DNA of 64,000 bases from Caldilineae bacterium (GTDB lineage: Bacteria; Chloroflexota; Anaerolineae; Epilineales; Epilineaceae), in contig JACKBJ010000007.1 of NCBI GenBank assembly GCA_020634625.1, forward strand, positions 1-64,000, written 5' to 3'. Below the pieces are notes generated by a model. That model did not search any database. It had not been told where the DNA came from and saw only the letters and a program-made list of their open reading frames with translations. A program made the translations under genes and the position numbers. This document shows, piece by piece, positions 25,673 through 33,575 of this stretch (position 1 is its first letter; each line of letters opens with the position of its first letter).

Positions 25673-25704
25673 GGCGGGCCGGGGGCGATGCCCCCGGGCC
25701 CGCC
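25673..25704 (-). terminator. Very stable GC hairpin after the Met/His-rich lipoprotein gene
   Basis: GGCGGGCCGGGGGC (25673-25686), loop GAT, GCCCCCGGGCCCGCC (25690-25704): a 14-bp stem with a one-base bulge. It begins 8 bp past the stop of the leftward gene at 25713 and before the DUF2202 start. With no T-tract it could attenuate rather than end transcription, or protect the upstream mRNA. Confidence 0.6.
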
Positions 25705-25712
25705 GCCCGGCC

Positions 25713-26627
25713 TCACTCCATGTCCGGCATCAGGCCCTCGTCGAGCAGCAGGTCGTGGATCTCGGTGAAGCGCGCGGCATCTTCCTCGCTGACGGCGCCG
25801 TCGGCCACCGCCAGGGCGAGGATGCCGCGCTGCATCGCCTTCTTGCCCGCCGCATCGAGGCTTCGCCCCATGCCGGAGCCCGGTCCGGCGCCCTCGGGCT
25901 GGAAGGGCTCCATGGCCGCATGCACGCGGGTGAAGAGCTCGGCGTCGGCCGCTTCGATCAGGCCCTGCTCGACGGCCTGGCTCAGCATCGCCTCGTGCAT
26001 CGCATCCTGCATCATGCCGTGGTGCATGCCCCGGCCCATGCCGGGGCCAGCCGCCGCGCCGGGCGTCATGGCGTCCTCGACCATCAGGCCGTTCTCGATC
26101 AAGCGGTCGTGCAGCGCCGTGAAGCGGTCGGCCTCGGCATCGCTCAGCGCGCCATCGGCGACCGCCTGGTCGGTGACCGCGCGCTGCATCGCCCGGTGTC
26201 CCGCATCGTCCATGGCGCGACCCATCGCGCTATCGGCGCCCGCGGGCTGGTAGGGCTCCATCTTGGCGTGGGCCTCGGCGAAGAAGCGCGCGTCGTCCGC
26301 GCTGAAGATGCCCAGCTCGACCGCCTGGCTCAGCATCGTGTCGTGCATCGCGTCCTGCATGTAGCGGTGCTGCATGCCCAGGCCGGTCTGGGCCGGGTCG
26401 TCGGCGACGGGCTCGGCGTCCTCGGCCTGGCTGCCGTCCGCGACCGCGGCTTCGGCATCGACGTCCGTCTCGACCGCGGCCTCGGCATCGACCTCCGCCT
26501 CGACCGACGCGGCGCTGTCCGAGGCGCCCGTCTCCGGCGCCTCGTCGGTGCTCAGGCAGCCGGCCGTCAACAGGCCCGGGCTCAGGAGCAGGATCAGGCT
26601 CAGGCGGTTCCAGCGCGGTGTGTTCAT
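25713..26627 (-). CDS. Lipoprotein with two tandem ~95-residue Met/His-rich helical repeats
   Basis: 304 aa from ATG 26627 (GGAG 9 nt upstream). The signal peptide ends in lipobox LLTAGC (Cys ~23). An acidic Ala/Glu/Asp low-complexity stretch (~27-85) follows, then two homologous units. Each has 'MQDAMHxxMLSQAVExG', an 'ADAxxFxxxHAxMEPxQPxG' block, 'MGRxxDxAGxxAMQRxxxxxAVADGAxSxxxAxRFTxxHDxLxxxGLM'. Met and His cluster at the head of each unit (e.g. MGRGMHHGMMQDAMHEAM), a composition seen in periplasmic copper or other soft-metal binders. That metal role is inference. The gene precedes the DUF2202 gene on the same strand by 60 bp. Confidence 0.75.
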   Translation of the reverse strand: MNTPRWNRLSLILLLSPGLLTAGCLSTDEAPETGASDSAASVEAEVDAEAAVETDVDAEAAVADGSQAEDAEPVADDPAQTGLGMQHRYMQDAMHDTMLSQAVELGIFSADDARFFAEAHAKMEPYQPAGADSAMGRAMDDAGHRAMQRAVTDQAVADGALSDAEADRFTALHDRLIENGLMVEDAMTPGAAAGPGMGRGMHHGMMQDAMHEAMLSQAVEQGLIEAADAELFTRVHAAMEPFQPEGAGPGSGMGRSLDAAGKKAMQRGILALAVADGAVSEEDAARFTEIHDLLLDEGLMPDME

Positions 26628-26956
26628 GGGCTTGACTCCGTGGAAGGGTGGCTTGGGATCGGGCGGATCGGCTTCAAGCATGGAGTCCCGCGCGCGACCA
26701 AGGGTTCCCGATCGCCGTGTCGCAGCTCGGCCGAATCGGAGGCCGAGCGCCCGCGCGAGTTGCCCCGGCCGGCCGGGTGGACCGGTGCCCTGCCGGGCAC
26801 GGCGGACCGCCTTCTTCCCCCGGTGCTTGCCTCATGGCCGCCGGCGGCCTAGGGTTGCCCCATGCCCAGGCTTCGGCCCAGCGACGGGCGCGCTGCCATG
26901 GCCGGACCCAACGCCGACGTGGCGCCGGGATGCCAACCCACGAGGTTCGTTGCCCG

Positions 26957-27091
26957 ATGAGCATCATCTCGCGAATCCAGCGCTCCCCCATCTGGCACAT
27001 CAAGGAGCGCTTGCAGTTCACCGGCTGGCTCCAGTACCTGCTCAACCTGGTGGCGGCGTTGGTCTGCCTGCTGCCGGCCCTCGTCGGCTGA
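26957..27091 (+). pseudogene. N-terminal membrane segment of the nitroreductase gene, cut off by in-frame TGA
   Basis: ATG 26957 opens 44 codons ('ISRIQRSPIWHIKERL', 'FTGWLQYLLNLVAALVCLLP') that end at TGA 27089-27091. The very next codons continue in the same frame (WAGAGSSPFVRLPGALGG) through a second hydrophobic stretch ('LLLLVLVFDLVTV') into the nitroreductase domain. Together they would form a two-helix membrane anchor plus enzyme of 376 codons. This makes the TGA look like an interruption rather than a gene end. Alternatively it is a short independent membrane peptide; its ribosome site (GAGG, 12 nt away) is weak. Confidence 0.5.
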
Positions 27092-27157
27092 TGGGCCGGT
27101 GCCGGCTCGAGCCCGTTCGTTCGGCTGCCCGGCGCCCTCGGTGGCCTGCTGCTCCTG

Positions 27158-28087
27158 GTGCTCGTCTTCGATCTGGTCACGGTAAAGCTGGGCCTGCGTC
27201 CCGCCGAGCCCTTGCCGCGGCGCCAGGATGCGCGCAACGCCTTCGAGCTGATGCGCGAGCGTCGCTCCTGCCGCGCCTTCCAGGCCCGCGACTTGCGCCC
27301 CGAGGATCGCGCCGAGCTGATGGACGCCGTCCGCGCCCAGAGCCAGCCGGAGCGCCGCCTCGGCCAGCGGCCGATCCGCTTCGAGTACGTCTCCGCCCCG
27401 CTCACCGTCTGGCCCGTGGTGGGCGCTCACGAGTTCCTGGTGGCGATCGCGCCGCTGGAGTACGACCGCTTCGCCGTCATCGACGTCGGCCGCTGCCTGC
27501 AGAAGGTCGTCCTCCAGGCCACCCGGATGGGCCTGGCCAGCTGCTGGATCGGCCCGGGAGCCGACCACCTGAGCATCGAGCGGCACCTGGGCGCGCGCTT
27601 CGACCCCGCCAGGGATCACATCGTCTGCGTCTGCGCCCTGGGCTACGCCTCGCGCTTCATCCCCCTATCGGTGCGCGTCATGAGCTTCGCGATGCGGCGG
27701 CGCCTGCCGCTGGAAGCGCTCGTCTTCGCCGATCCGCGCTTCGAGGCGCCGCTGGACCTTGCCGCGCCGCCCTTCGATCGCTTCGGCCGCTGCTTCGAGG
27801 CCTGTCGCTGGGCGCCGTCCTCCTACAACGGGCAGACCACCCGGGCCGTCGCCGTGGCGCAGGGCGCCGCCGAAACGGACGCGATTCGGCTCGACTTCTA
27901 CGCGACCACGCATTCGCGCTACTACGCGCCGGTCGCCCTGGGCATCTGGTGCGCCAACTGGGAGACCGGCTGTGCCGCGCTGGGCATCCCCGGCCACTTC
28001 GCCGTGCTGTCGCCCGAGGCGCGCGACGCCCAGGCCGCGCCCGAGCTGCCGCGCTACGACCTGAGCTGGCTGGAGGACGGCGACTGA
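27158..28087 (+). CDS. Putative TM nitroreductase (flavin-dependent), possibly membrane-anchored
   Basis: 309 aa from GTG 27158, a start with no convincing ribosome site; the natural start may be ATG 26957, beyond an in-frame TGA. The protein has a tandem nitroreductase fold as in the 'TM1586/TM nitroreductase' family: 'MRERRSCRAFQARDLRPEDRAELMDAV' (FMN-phosphate site), 'VDVGRCLQKVVLQATRMGLASCWIGP'-like middle motif, then a second half 'EACRWAPSSYNGQTTRAVAV'. These enzymes use FMN and NAD(P)H to reduce nitro or quinone groups; the natural substrate is unknown. If this start is used, the first ~10 residues are the end of a membrane helix. Confidence 0.75.
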   Translation: MLVFDLVTVKLGLRPAEPLPRRQDARNAFELMRERRSCRAFQARDLRPEDRAELMDAVRAQSQPERRLGQRPIRFEYVSAPLTVWPVVGAHEFLVAIAPLEYDRFAVIDVGRCLQKVVLQATRMGLASCWIGPGADHLSIERHLGARFDPARDHIVCVCALGYASRFIPLSVRVMSFAMRRRLPLEALVFADPRFEAPLDLAAPPFDRFGRCFEACRWAPSSYNGQTTRAVAVAQGAAETDAIRLDFYATTHSRYYAPVALGIWCANWETGCAALGIPGHFAVLSPEARDAQAAPELPRYDLSWLEDGD

Positions 28088-28167
28088 CTACCCTTTTGGG
28101 CGCCCCTGGTGTTGTGGCCCGCGAGGATCGGGCGGCCCGCGCGCCGCGGCCCTGACAGGGAGGAACG

Positions 28168-30666
28168 ATGCGACCCGCCGTCAAGCATGCCCGGACGACC
28201 GTCTCCGTCTGCCTGCTGGCCATCCTGCTCGGCCTGGCGCTCGCACCGGCCTCGGGCTCGCGCGCCGCGCCCGACGATCTGACGACCCGCCAGGCCGGCA
28301 CCACCGCCGGCTACCTGCCCGACCTGCAGGTGCCCGACGGCCAGGCCGGCCTGGCCAGCCTGGCGCGCGGCGCGGTCCCGGACGGGATGGAGGGCTTCGG
28401 CAGCTCGGACATCGAGCTGGTCAACCTGGGCGACGCGGAGAACGCGGTCGACCTGACCCTGCAGCAGTTCGACACGGCCGACCAACGCTTCGAGCGGACC
28501 CTGGCGCCCTCCGGCCACAGCTGGTTCCAGCTCGCCGGCCAGCTCGGCCTGGGGCGCTTCGGCGCCATCGTCCGCGCCGCGGCGCCGATCGGCATCGTCG
28601 CGCGCACCGAGTGGCCCAACGGCGCGCTGACCGCCTATGAAGCGCCCGCCGTCGGCCGCGAGCTGATCCTGCCGATGATGATGCGCGGGGTCGGCGGCCA
28701 TGCCAGCATCTTCAACGTCTACAACAGCTACGGCGTCCCCGACTCCTCGACCGAGCTCACGATCGAGGTCTTCGACCCCAGCTCGGGCGCCTTCCTGGTC
28801 GACATGACCGACGCGCTCGAGCCGGAGTCGGTCTACATCTACGACAGCACCGTCATGCCCCGCTTCCGGACCCTGCCGACCGACCGGCTCGGCGGCTTCA
28901 TCGGGCCCGTCCGCTTCGGGGCTCGGAACCCGGTCGCCGTGATGGCCTACGGCGACGAGACGACGGGCGAAGGCGTCTCGGCCTACCTGGCCCGGCCGGT
29001 CGAGGCGGCTTCGACGCTGCAGCTGCTGCCGGCGCTGCGCGCCAAGGCGCAGGGCAGCTCGCTGGTCGCCATCGCCAACGTCAGCCGCAACGACCCCGTC
29101 GAGGTCGAGCTGGACTATCGCGGCGTCGCGCCGGGCGACGGCGGGCGCGCGGTCGGCTACCGCCAGAGCTTCCAGATCCGGGGAAGCGGCGCCGCCTACC
29201 TCGACCTGGCCGACCGCGGACGGGGCAACGTGGCGCCGCCCGCCGAGCTGCTCGGCCCGGCCGGCTTCTTCGGCAACCTGACGGTGCGCGCCAGCGGGCC
29301 GGTCCTGGCCATGGCGCAGGAGGAGCTGATCTTCCGCGGCCACCTCTTCGCCGCCTCGGCCTACAACGCCTTCGGCGCGGACGAAGTCGGTGTTCGTTTC
29401 GAGGTGCCGCGGGTGCTGGATGCCGCCAGCGGGCGGAGCACCCAGCTCCTGGTGATGAACCCCGGCCCGGTCGCGGCCGAGCTCGAGCTGGGCTACCGCC
29501 GCGAGGACGGGGGCTTCCACCTCGACGCCGCCTGGCGGGCCAGCGTGCCGCCCGGCGAGACCCGGGTCCTGCCGGTCTCCGAGCGGGCGCCGGCCGGCAG
29601 CCAGCTGAGCCTCGAGTCGAGCCAGCCGGTCGCGGTGCTGGTGCAGGACACGCCCTTCCGCGCCGAGGGCTATTGGGACACCTGGCGGTTGGACACCAGC
29701 CTCTACCCGGCCCTGCTGCGTCAGGCGGCCGCGATCCCGACCCCCGATCCGAACCCGACCCAGCCGACCGAGCCCACCGGCCAGCCCACCACCCGGCCCA
29801 CCGTCGACCCCGGCCCCCGGCCCACGCCGCTGCCCTACGCGGTGCACGCGCCGGCGATCCTGCGCAGCGTCGATCTGGCCCGGCTGCCGGCGCCCGCGAC
29901 GGTGACGCCGGCGCCGCCTCCGGTCGCGACGGCGACCGGCCCCGCCACGCAGCAGCCGCCGACGCCGACCGAGCCGCCGGTCACGCCGACGCCGGCCGAG
30001 ACCCCCATCCCGAGCCACATCCGAGGTCGGATCACGATCATGGGCCAGCCGGCGCCGGCCGGCATGGGCGAGCTCTTCGACGGCCCGCAGATCGAGCTGC
30101 GCCGGCGCGTCGGCGGGCGCTGGGAGCGCGAGGCCTATACGGTGATCGGCGAGGCCGGCAGCTTCAGCTTCGAGAACCCGGCTCCGCTGGGCCCCGGCGA
30201 GGCCTACCAGGTCTGGTGGAACGTCGACCGCGGGCTCTTCCTCGAGGACATGCTGCAGCGCTGGATGAGCCCCGACATCGAGGCCTTCGGCCCCGGCGAC
30301 ACGGTGGACGTCGGCAGCTTCGAGGTGGGCGACGACCTGGAGCTGACCATGCCCATCGGCGGCCTGCGCTGGCCCCTGCCGCGCGCCTTCAACTGGCAGC
30401 CGCGCAGCCTGGCGACCGACGACTACCGCTGGGCCCTGTCGCGCAGCTGCGACCTGACCCGCGGCGACATCGAGCGCGACGACGTCTTCCTCTCCGAGCC
30501 GCTGGGTCACGCCGACACCTACCGCCTGCGGGAGCTGCCGCCCGGCACGGCCTTCGGTCCGAGCTACTGCTGGTGGGTGCATATCGAGGACGGCAGCGGC
30601 GCCCGAGGCTGGTCCACCGACTACCGCAAGGTCGGCTTCTGCGAGCGCTTCCCCTGCGATCCCTGA
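28168..30666 (+). CDS. Large secreted multi-domain beta protein with Pro/Thr linker
   Basis: 832 aa with GGGAGG before the ATG. A signal peptide (1-35, 'CLLAILLGLALAPASG') is followed by a ~490-residue region of repeated beta-sandwich-like units ('IELVNLGDAENAVDLTLQQFD', 'IEVFDPSSGAF', 'ELDYRGVAPGDGG', 'ELELGYRREDGGFH') alternating with Ala/Gly-rich turns. Pro/Thr linkers (~520-610) surround 'YAVHAPAILRSVDLARLP', reminiscent of the YLP tails but internal. A C-terminal carboxypeptidase-regulatory/CNA-B-like domain ('IRGRITIMGQPAPAGM...IELRRRVGG', ~615-700) and a final Fn3-like domain follow. There is no enzyme motif; a surface or matrix role is likely. Unknown family. Confidence 0.75.
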   Translation: MRPAVKHARTTVSVCLLAILLGLALAPASGSRAAPDDLTTRQAGTTAGYLPDLQVPDGQAGLASLARGAVPDGMEGFGSSDIELVNLGDAENAVDLTLQQFDTADQRFERTLAPSGHSWFQLAGQLGLGRFGAIVRAAAPIGIVARTEWPNGALTAYEAPAVGRELILPMMMRGVGGHASIFNVYNSYGVPDSSTELTIEVFDPSSGAFLVDMTDALEPESVYIYDSTVMPRFRTLPTDRLGGFIGPVRFGARNPVAVMAYGDETTGEGVSAYLARPVEAASTLQLLPALRAKAQGSSLVAIANVSRNDPVEVELDYRGVAPGDGGRAVGYRQSFQIRGSGAAYLDLADRGRGNVAPPAELLGPAGFFGNLTVRASGPVLAMAQEELIFRGHLFAASAYNAFGADEVGVRFEVPRVLDAASGRSTQLLVMNPGPVAAELELGYRREDGGFHLDAAWRASVPPGETRVLPVSERAPAGSQLSLESSQPVAVLVQDTPFRAEGYWDTWRLDTSLYPALLRQAAAIPTPDPNPTQPTEPTGQPTTRPTVDPGPRPTPLPYAVHAPAILRSVDLARLPAPATVTPAPPPVATATGPATQQPPTPTEPPVTPTPAETPIPSHIRGRITIMGQPAPAGMGELFDGPQIELRRRVGGRWEREAYTVIGEAGSFSFENPAPLGPGEAYQVWWNVDRGLFLEDMLQRWMSPDIEAFGPGDTVDVGSFEVGDDLELTMPIGGLRWPLPRAFNWQPRSLATDDYRWALSRSCDLTRGDIERDDVFLSEPLGHADTYRLRELPPGTAFGPSYCWWVHIEDGSGARGWSTDYRKVGFCERFPCDP

Positions 30667-30726
30667 GGGCGCGGGGCGCCGGGGGAGATGCTGCGGGCGA
30701 TGCCGGGCGGCGACCTGCGCGCGATC

Positions 30727-30757
30727 GGGCGACGGGGCACGCGGCCGGCCGTCGCCC
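30727..30757. terminator. Hairpin between convergent genes
   Basis: GGGCGACGG (30727-30735) pairs perfectly with CCGTCGCCC (30749-30757) across a 13-nt loop, in the gap between the converging secreted protein and GNAT genes. No T-tract. Confidence 0.4.
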
Positions 30758-30771
30758 GCGGAGCGGTCGCC

Positions 30772-31332
30772 CTAGGGTCGCCACTCCCGGCGCAGCAGGC
30801 CCATGATCAGCGAGTCGGTGGTGACACCGGCCACCGTCCAGCGTTCGCGCAGCAGGCCTTCGCGCGCGAAGCCCAGACGCTCCAGCAGCCGCGCCGAGGC
30901 CTGGTTGTGCGGATCGAGGTCGGCCTCGATGCGGCCCAGGTCGAGGCCCCGTGCGTCGAAGGCGTAGCCGATGACCGCCCGAAGCGCCTCCTGCATGAGG
31001 CCCTGGCCCCAGGACGGGCGCCGCAAGGCATAGCCGATCTCGGCCCGGCCGTTCTGCGCGTCCAGGTGAAACAGCGAGCAGGTGCCGATCACCCGATCCT
31101 CCGCGTCCGATCGCAGGCCCCAGCGGAAGCTGTCGCCCGCGGCGAAGGCCGCGGTGGCATCGGCCACCAGCGCCTCGGCTTCGGCCAGCTCCCGCATCGG
31201 TGGCCGGCTCCAGTAGCGCATCACCTCCGGGTCGGCGAAGATGGCGAAGAGCGCCTCGGCGTCGTCCGCCCGCAGGGCTTGGAGCCGGAGGCGTTCGGTG
31301 CCGAGCTCGGGGAAGGTTTCCGGAAAGCGCAT
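30772..31332 (-). CDS. GNAT acetyltransferase (RimJ/RimL type)
   Basis: 186 aa from ATG 31332. It has the RimJ/RimL layout: 'LGTERLRLQALRADDAEALFAIFADPEVMRYW' at the start, 'AEIGYALRRPSWGQGLMQEALRAVIGYAF' carrying the acetyl-CoA-binding signature (xxWGQGLMxE) around residue 100-115, and 'IEADLDPHNQASARLLERLGFAREGLLRERW' near the end. Such enzymes acetylate N-termini of ribosomal proteins or small molecules; which applies here cannot be told. The Shine-Dalgarno site is weak (AGGA ~10 nt upstream). Confidence 0.88.
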   Translation of the reverse strand: MRFPETFPELGTERLRLQALRADDAEALFAIFADPEVMRYWSRPPMRELAEAEALVADATAAFAAGDSFRWGLRSDAEDRVIGTCSLFHLDAQNGRAEIGYALRRPSWGQGLMQEALRAVIGYAFDARGLDLGRIEADLDPHNQASARLLERLGFAREGLLRERWTVAGVTTDSLIMGLLRREWRP

Positions 31333-31478
31333 CGGAGCCGTCCTGGGCTGAGGGGCCGCGCAGCATGCCCGGCGAGGTCGATCCACCGGCCGTTCGCGCT
31401 TGCGCTCGCCGCTCCGTCTACCATACACCACGGGTCGGGTCGTTGCCAGACCACGAAGCCGCGCCGCCAGGAATCAGG

Positions 31479-32861
31479 ATGATGTCCATGTGCCGACGAA
31501 CCAGGACGGAGCTGCGGCAGATCCTGCGCGGCCTTGCCGTCCCGCTGCTGTGGGTCGCGCTCGGCTGGGGCGCGGGTGCGGCCGCGTGCCTCGGCGCCGT
31601 CCGAGCGGCGCCCGTCGCGATCCGGGCGGCCTTCGGGGAAGCCGGCTCGGCCGCGCTGGCGCAGGCGGGCCAGGCGATCGTCTACCTGCCCGTCCTCGCG
31701 CGCTCGGCCCAAGCCCCCTGGGCCACACCGCTTGCGCCGGCCACGCGGCCGGCGGCCGGCGCCACGGGAACCCCGGCTCCGAGCGCGACCGTCGACCCCG
31801 CGACGCCCGATCCCGCGACGCCCGACCCGGTCACGCCCGATCCCGAGCCCGCGACCGCCATCCCTTCGGACTTCGCCCCCTTCGGCCTGGTGCGGCTCGA
31901 GCCGGAGCTGCTGCTCGAGGGCAGCGGCAGCATCATCGACAGCCTCGCCTTCTGGGAGGCGCCGGACGCCGCCGACAGCCTGCTGCTGGTCACCGCCAAG
32001 GGCAACCAGCGGGTGGAGGTCTGGCAGCAGCCTTTCGCGGGCCGCGAGCTGCCCGCGCTGCAGCATCCGAGCTTCGGCACGGGCACCCAGGTCAACGGCA
32101 TCGTGGTCGACCAGGCGCTGGACCGGGTCTACGTCTCGGTCTCGCGGCCGGCCTCGACCGTGGCGGTCTTCGACCTGCCCGACCTGCGCTTCCGCGGACA
32201 GCTGGTCGCCGCTGCGGTCGACCTGCGCAGCGAACCGAACCTGGCGCTGCTCGAGCTGCCGGACGGCGCCCGCCGGCTCTACGTGTCGGCCGACGACCGG
32301 GTCTACGCCTACGACCCCGAGAGCGGCGCGGCGCTGGGCAGCTTCGCGCCGGCCGAGGGCCTCGAGACGCTGCTGGCCGATGCCTTCGACCAGGTCCTGT
32401 ACATCCCCGACGAGACCCATCGCAGCGGCATCTACGCCTATCGGCCGGATGGAAGCCCCTACCGCCGCGGCGGCGAGACGCGCTTCGGCGGCCAGGGGAT
32501 CTTCGAGGCCGACGCCGAAGGCATCGCCGGCTACCGCTGTCCCGCCGACGGTCGGGCCGACGACGGCCGTGGCTGGCTGATCGTCTCCGACCAGAAGGCC
32601 GACGCGAGCGACTTCGAGTTCTTCGACCGCCGGAGCTGGGCCCATCTCGGGCGCCTGCAGCTGGCCGGCGTGCGCAACACCGACGGGATTGCCTCGACCC
32701 AGCAGGCCCTACCCGGGCATCCCGCCGGCCTCTTCGCCGCCGCCAACAACGACCGCGACGTCGCCCTCGTCGGCTGGGATCGGATCCTGGCGGCCACCGG
32801 CCTCGACTGCGCGAAGGCCCCGAGGCCGGCGGCCACCGTCACGCCGGTCGGCCGGCCCTGA
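31479..32861 (+). CDS. Secreted phytase-like beta-propeller protein
   Basis: 460 aa from ATG 31479; ATGs at 31482 and 31488 are equally possible (CAGGA just upstream). A membrane/signal segment (~10-45) precedes 'AIVYLPVLARSAQ', a YLP motif here at the N-terminal side, and a Pro/Ala/Thr linker. Residues ~125-440 resemble the six-bladed alkaline phytase fold: 'SLLLVTAKGNQRVEVWQQP', 'NGIVVDQALDRVYVSVS', 'DAFDQVLYIPDETHRSGIYAY', 'EAEGIAGY'-like 'ADAEGIAGYRCPADG', 'RGWLIVSDQKADASDFEFFDRR' and 'GVRNTDGIASTQQ'. BPP phytases bind calcium and hydrolyse phytate; enzymatic residues cannot be confirmed by eye. It is convergent with the next gene. Confidence 0.75.
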   Translation: MMSMCRRTRTELRQILRGLAVPLLWVALGWGAGAAACLGAVRAAPVAIRAAFGEAGSAALAQAGQAIVYLPVLARSAQAPWATPLAPATRPAAGATGTPAPSATVDPATPDPATPDPVTPDPEPATAIPSDFAPFGLVRLEPELLLEGSGSIIDSLAFWEAPDAADSLLLVTAKGNQRVEVWQQPFAGRELPALQHPSFGTGTQVNGIVVDQALDRVYVSVSRPASTVAVFDLPDLRFRGQLVAAAVDLRSEPNLALLELPDGARRLYVSADDRVYAYDPESGAALGSFAPAEGLETLLADAFDQVLYIPDETHRSGIYAYRPDGSPYRRGGETRFGGQGIFEADAEGIAGYRCPADGRADDGRGWLIVSDQKADASDFEFFDRRSWAHLGRLQLAGVRNTDGIASTQQALPGHPAGLFAAANNDRDVALVGWDRILAATGLDCAKAPRPAATVTPVGRP

Positions 32862-32914
32862 CGCGGACCGGCGGCGCCCCTGTGGCGCGATCCCTTCGCG
32901 ACGCGCCCGGGCCT

Positions 32915-33442
32915 TCAGCGATAGTTTCGGGCGACGGCCGCGACCACCTGGAACTCGAGCGAGGCCTCGTCGATCCCGCCGATGTCCGCCGTCCAGCGCT
33001 CGTTGTGGATCAAGCGGCCGAGCTCGGTCTTGCCCAGCTGGCCCGTGACCACCAGGAAGGGCCGCTCGTCGATCATGAGCACCTGCTGGGGCGCGAGCTT
33101 GCTCATGTTGAAGTCCTGGCGCGGATGCTGCCAGTAGCCCATGAGCCAGTCCTCGGCGTCCCGGAGCGAGGACACCGGGCTCGGGCTCTGCGGCAGACCG
33201 GTCACACCGGTCTCCTCGTCGGCGTAGACGTGGATCGACGGGGGCACCGGGTGATCGCTGATCCCCGAGTCCGAGTCGAAGACGGCCAGGACCACGCCCA
33301 GCCCGTCGTACTTGGCGAGCAGGTCGGCGAAGACATCGCTGACATAGGGCTCGATCGGCGGCCGGCTCGAATCGCTCGGATGCGGGATGAGGCCGATGGA
33401 CTCGGCGATCGAGACCCGCGCGCCATCTGGCGGCTGGGACAT
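32915..33442 (-). CDS. Conserved-looking cytosolic protein of unknown function
   Basis: 175 aa with an excellent ribosome site (AAGGAGG, 8 nt before the ATG). There is no signal peptide or membrane segment. It contains 'VSDVFADLLAKYDGLGVVLAVFDSDSG', 'PSIHVYADEETGVTGLP', 'QQVLMIDERPFLVVTGQLGKTELGRLIHNERW' and 'GIDEASLEFQVVAAVARNYR', which suggest a compact alpha/beta fold. I do not recognise it. It lies between a phytase-like gene (convergent) and the terminator of the 2-oxoacid oxidoreductase operon. Confidence 0.65.
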   Translation of the reverse strand: MSQPPDGARVSIAESIGLIPHPSDSSRPPIEPYVSDVFADLLAKYDGLGVVLAVFDSDSGISDHPVPPSIHVYADEETGVTGLPQSPSPVSSLRDAEDWLMGYWQHPRQDFNMSKLAPQQVLMIDERPFLVVTGQLGKTELGRLIHNERWTADIGGIDEASLEFQVVAAVARNYR

Positions 33443-33533
33443 GGGCTTGCCTCCTTGGACATGCGTGTGGCTGCAGTATAGGCCCGCGGTCCAAGTCGCC
33501 CGATGCGGCCCCCGATCGTCGACGTTTCGCGGG

Positions 33534-33568
33534 CGCGTCCGGCGATCGCTCGGCGATCGCCGGACGCG
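33534..33568 (-). terminator. Perfect 16-bp hairpin ending the 2-oxoacid oxidoreductase operon
   Basis: CGCGTCCGGCGATCGC (33534-33549), loop TCG, then its exact complement at 33553-33568. It starts 8 bp past the porB stop in the direction of transcription. The stem is perfect but lacks a T-tract, so it may end transcription or stabilise the 3' end. Confidence 0.65.
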
Positions 33569-33575
33569 GCGCGCC

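Noticed and set aside
22231..27091. Selenocysteine or genome-wide TGA recoding
   Set aside because: Neither TGA lies at a Cys-like or redox position, no obvious SECIS hairpin follows, and many intact genes here end in TGA. Nonsense mutation or sequence error is simpler.
28054..30582. 842-codon minus-strand frame opposite the secreted multi-domain protein
   Set aside because: Low-complexity Arg/Gly/Ala product with no domain; the plus strand has a signal peptide, ribosome site and linkers.
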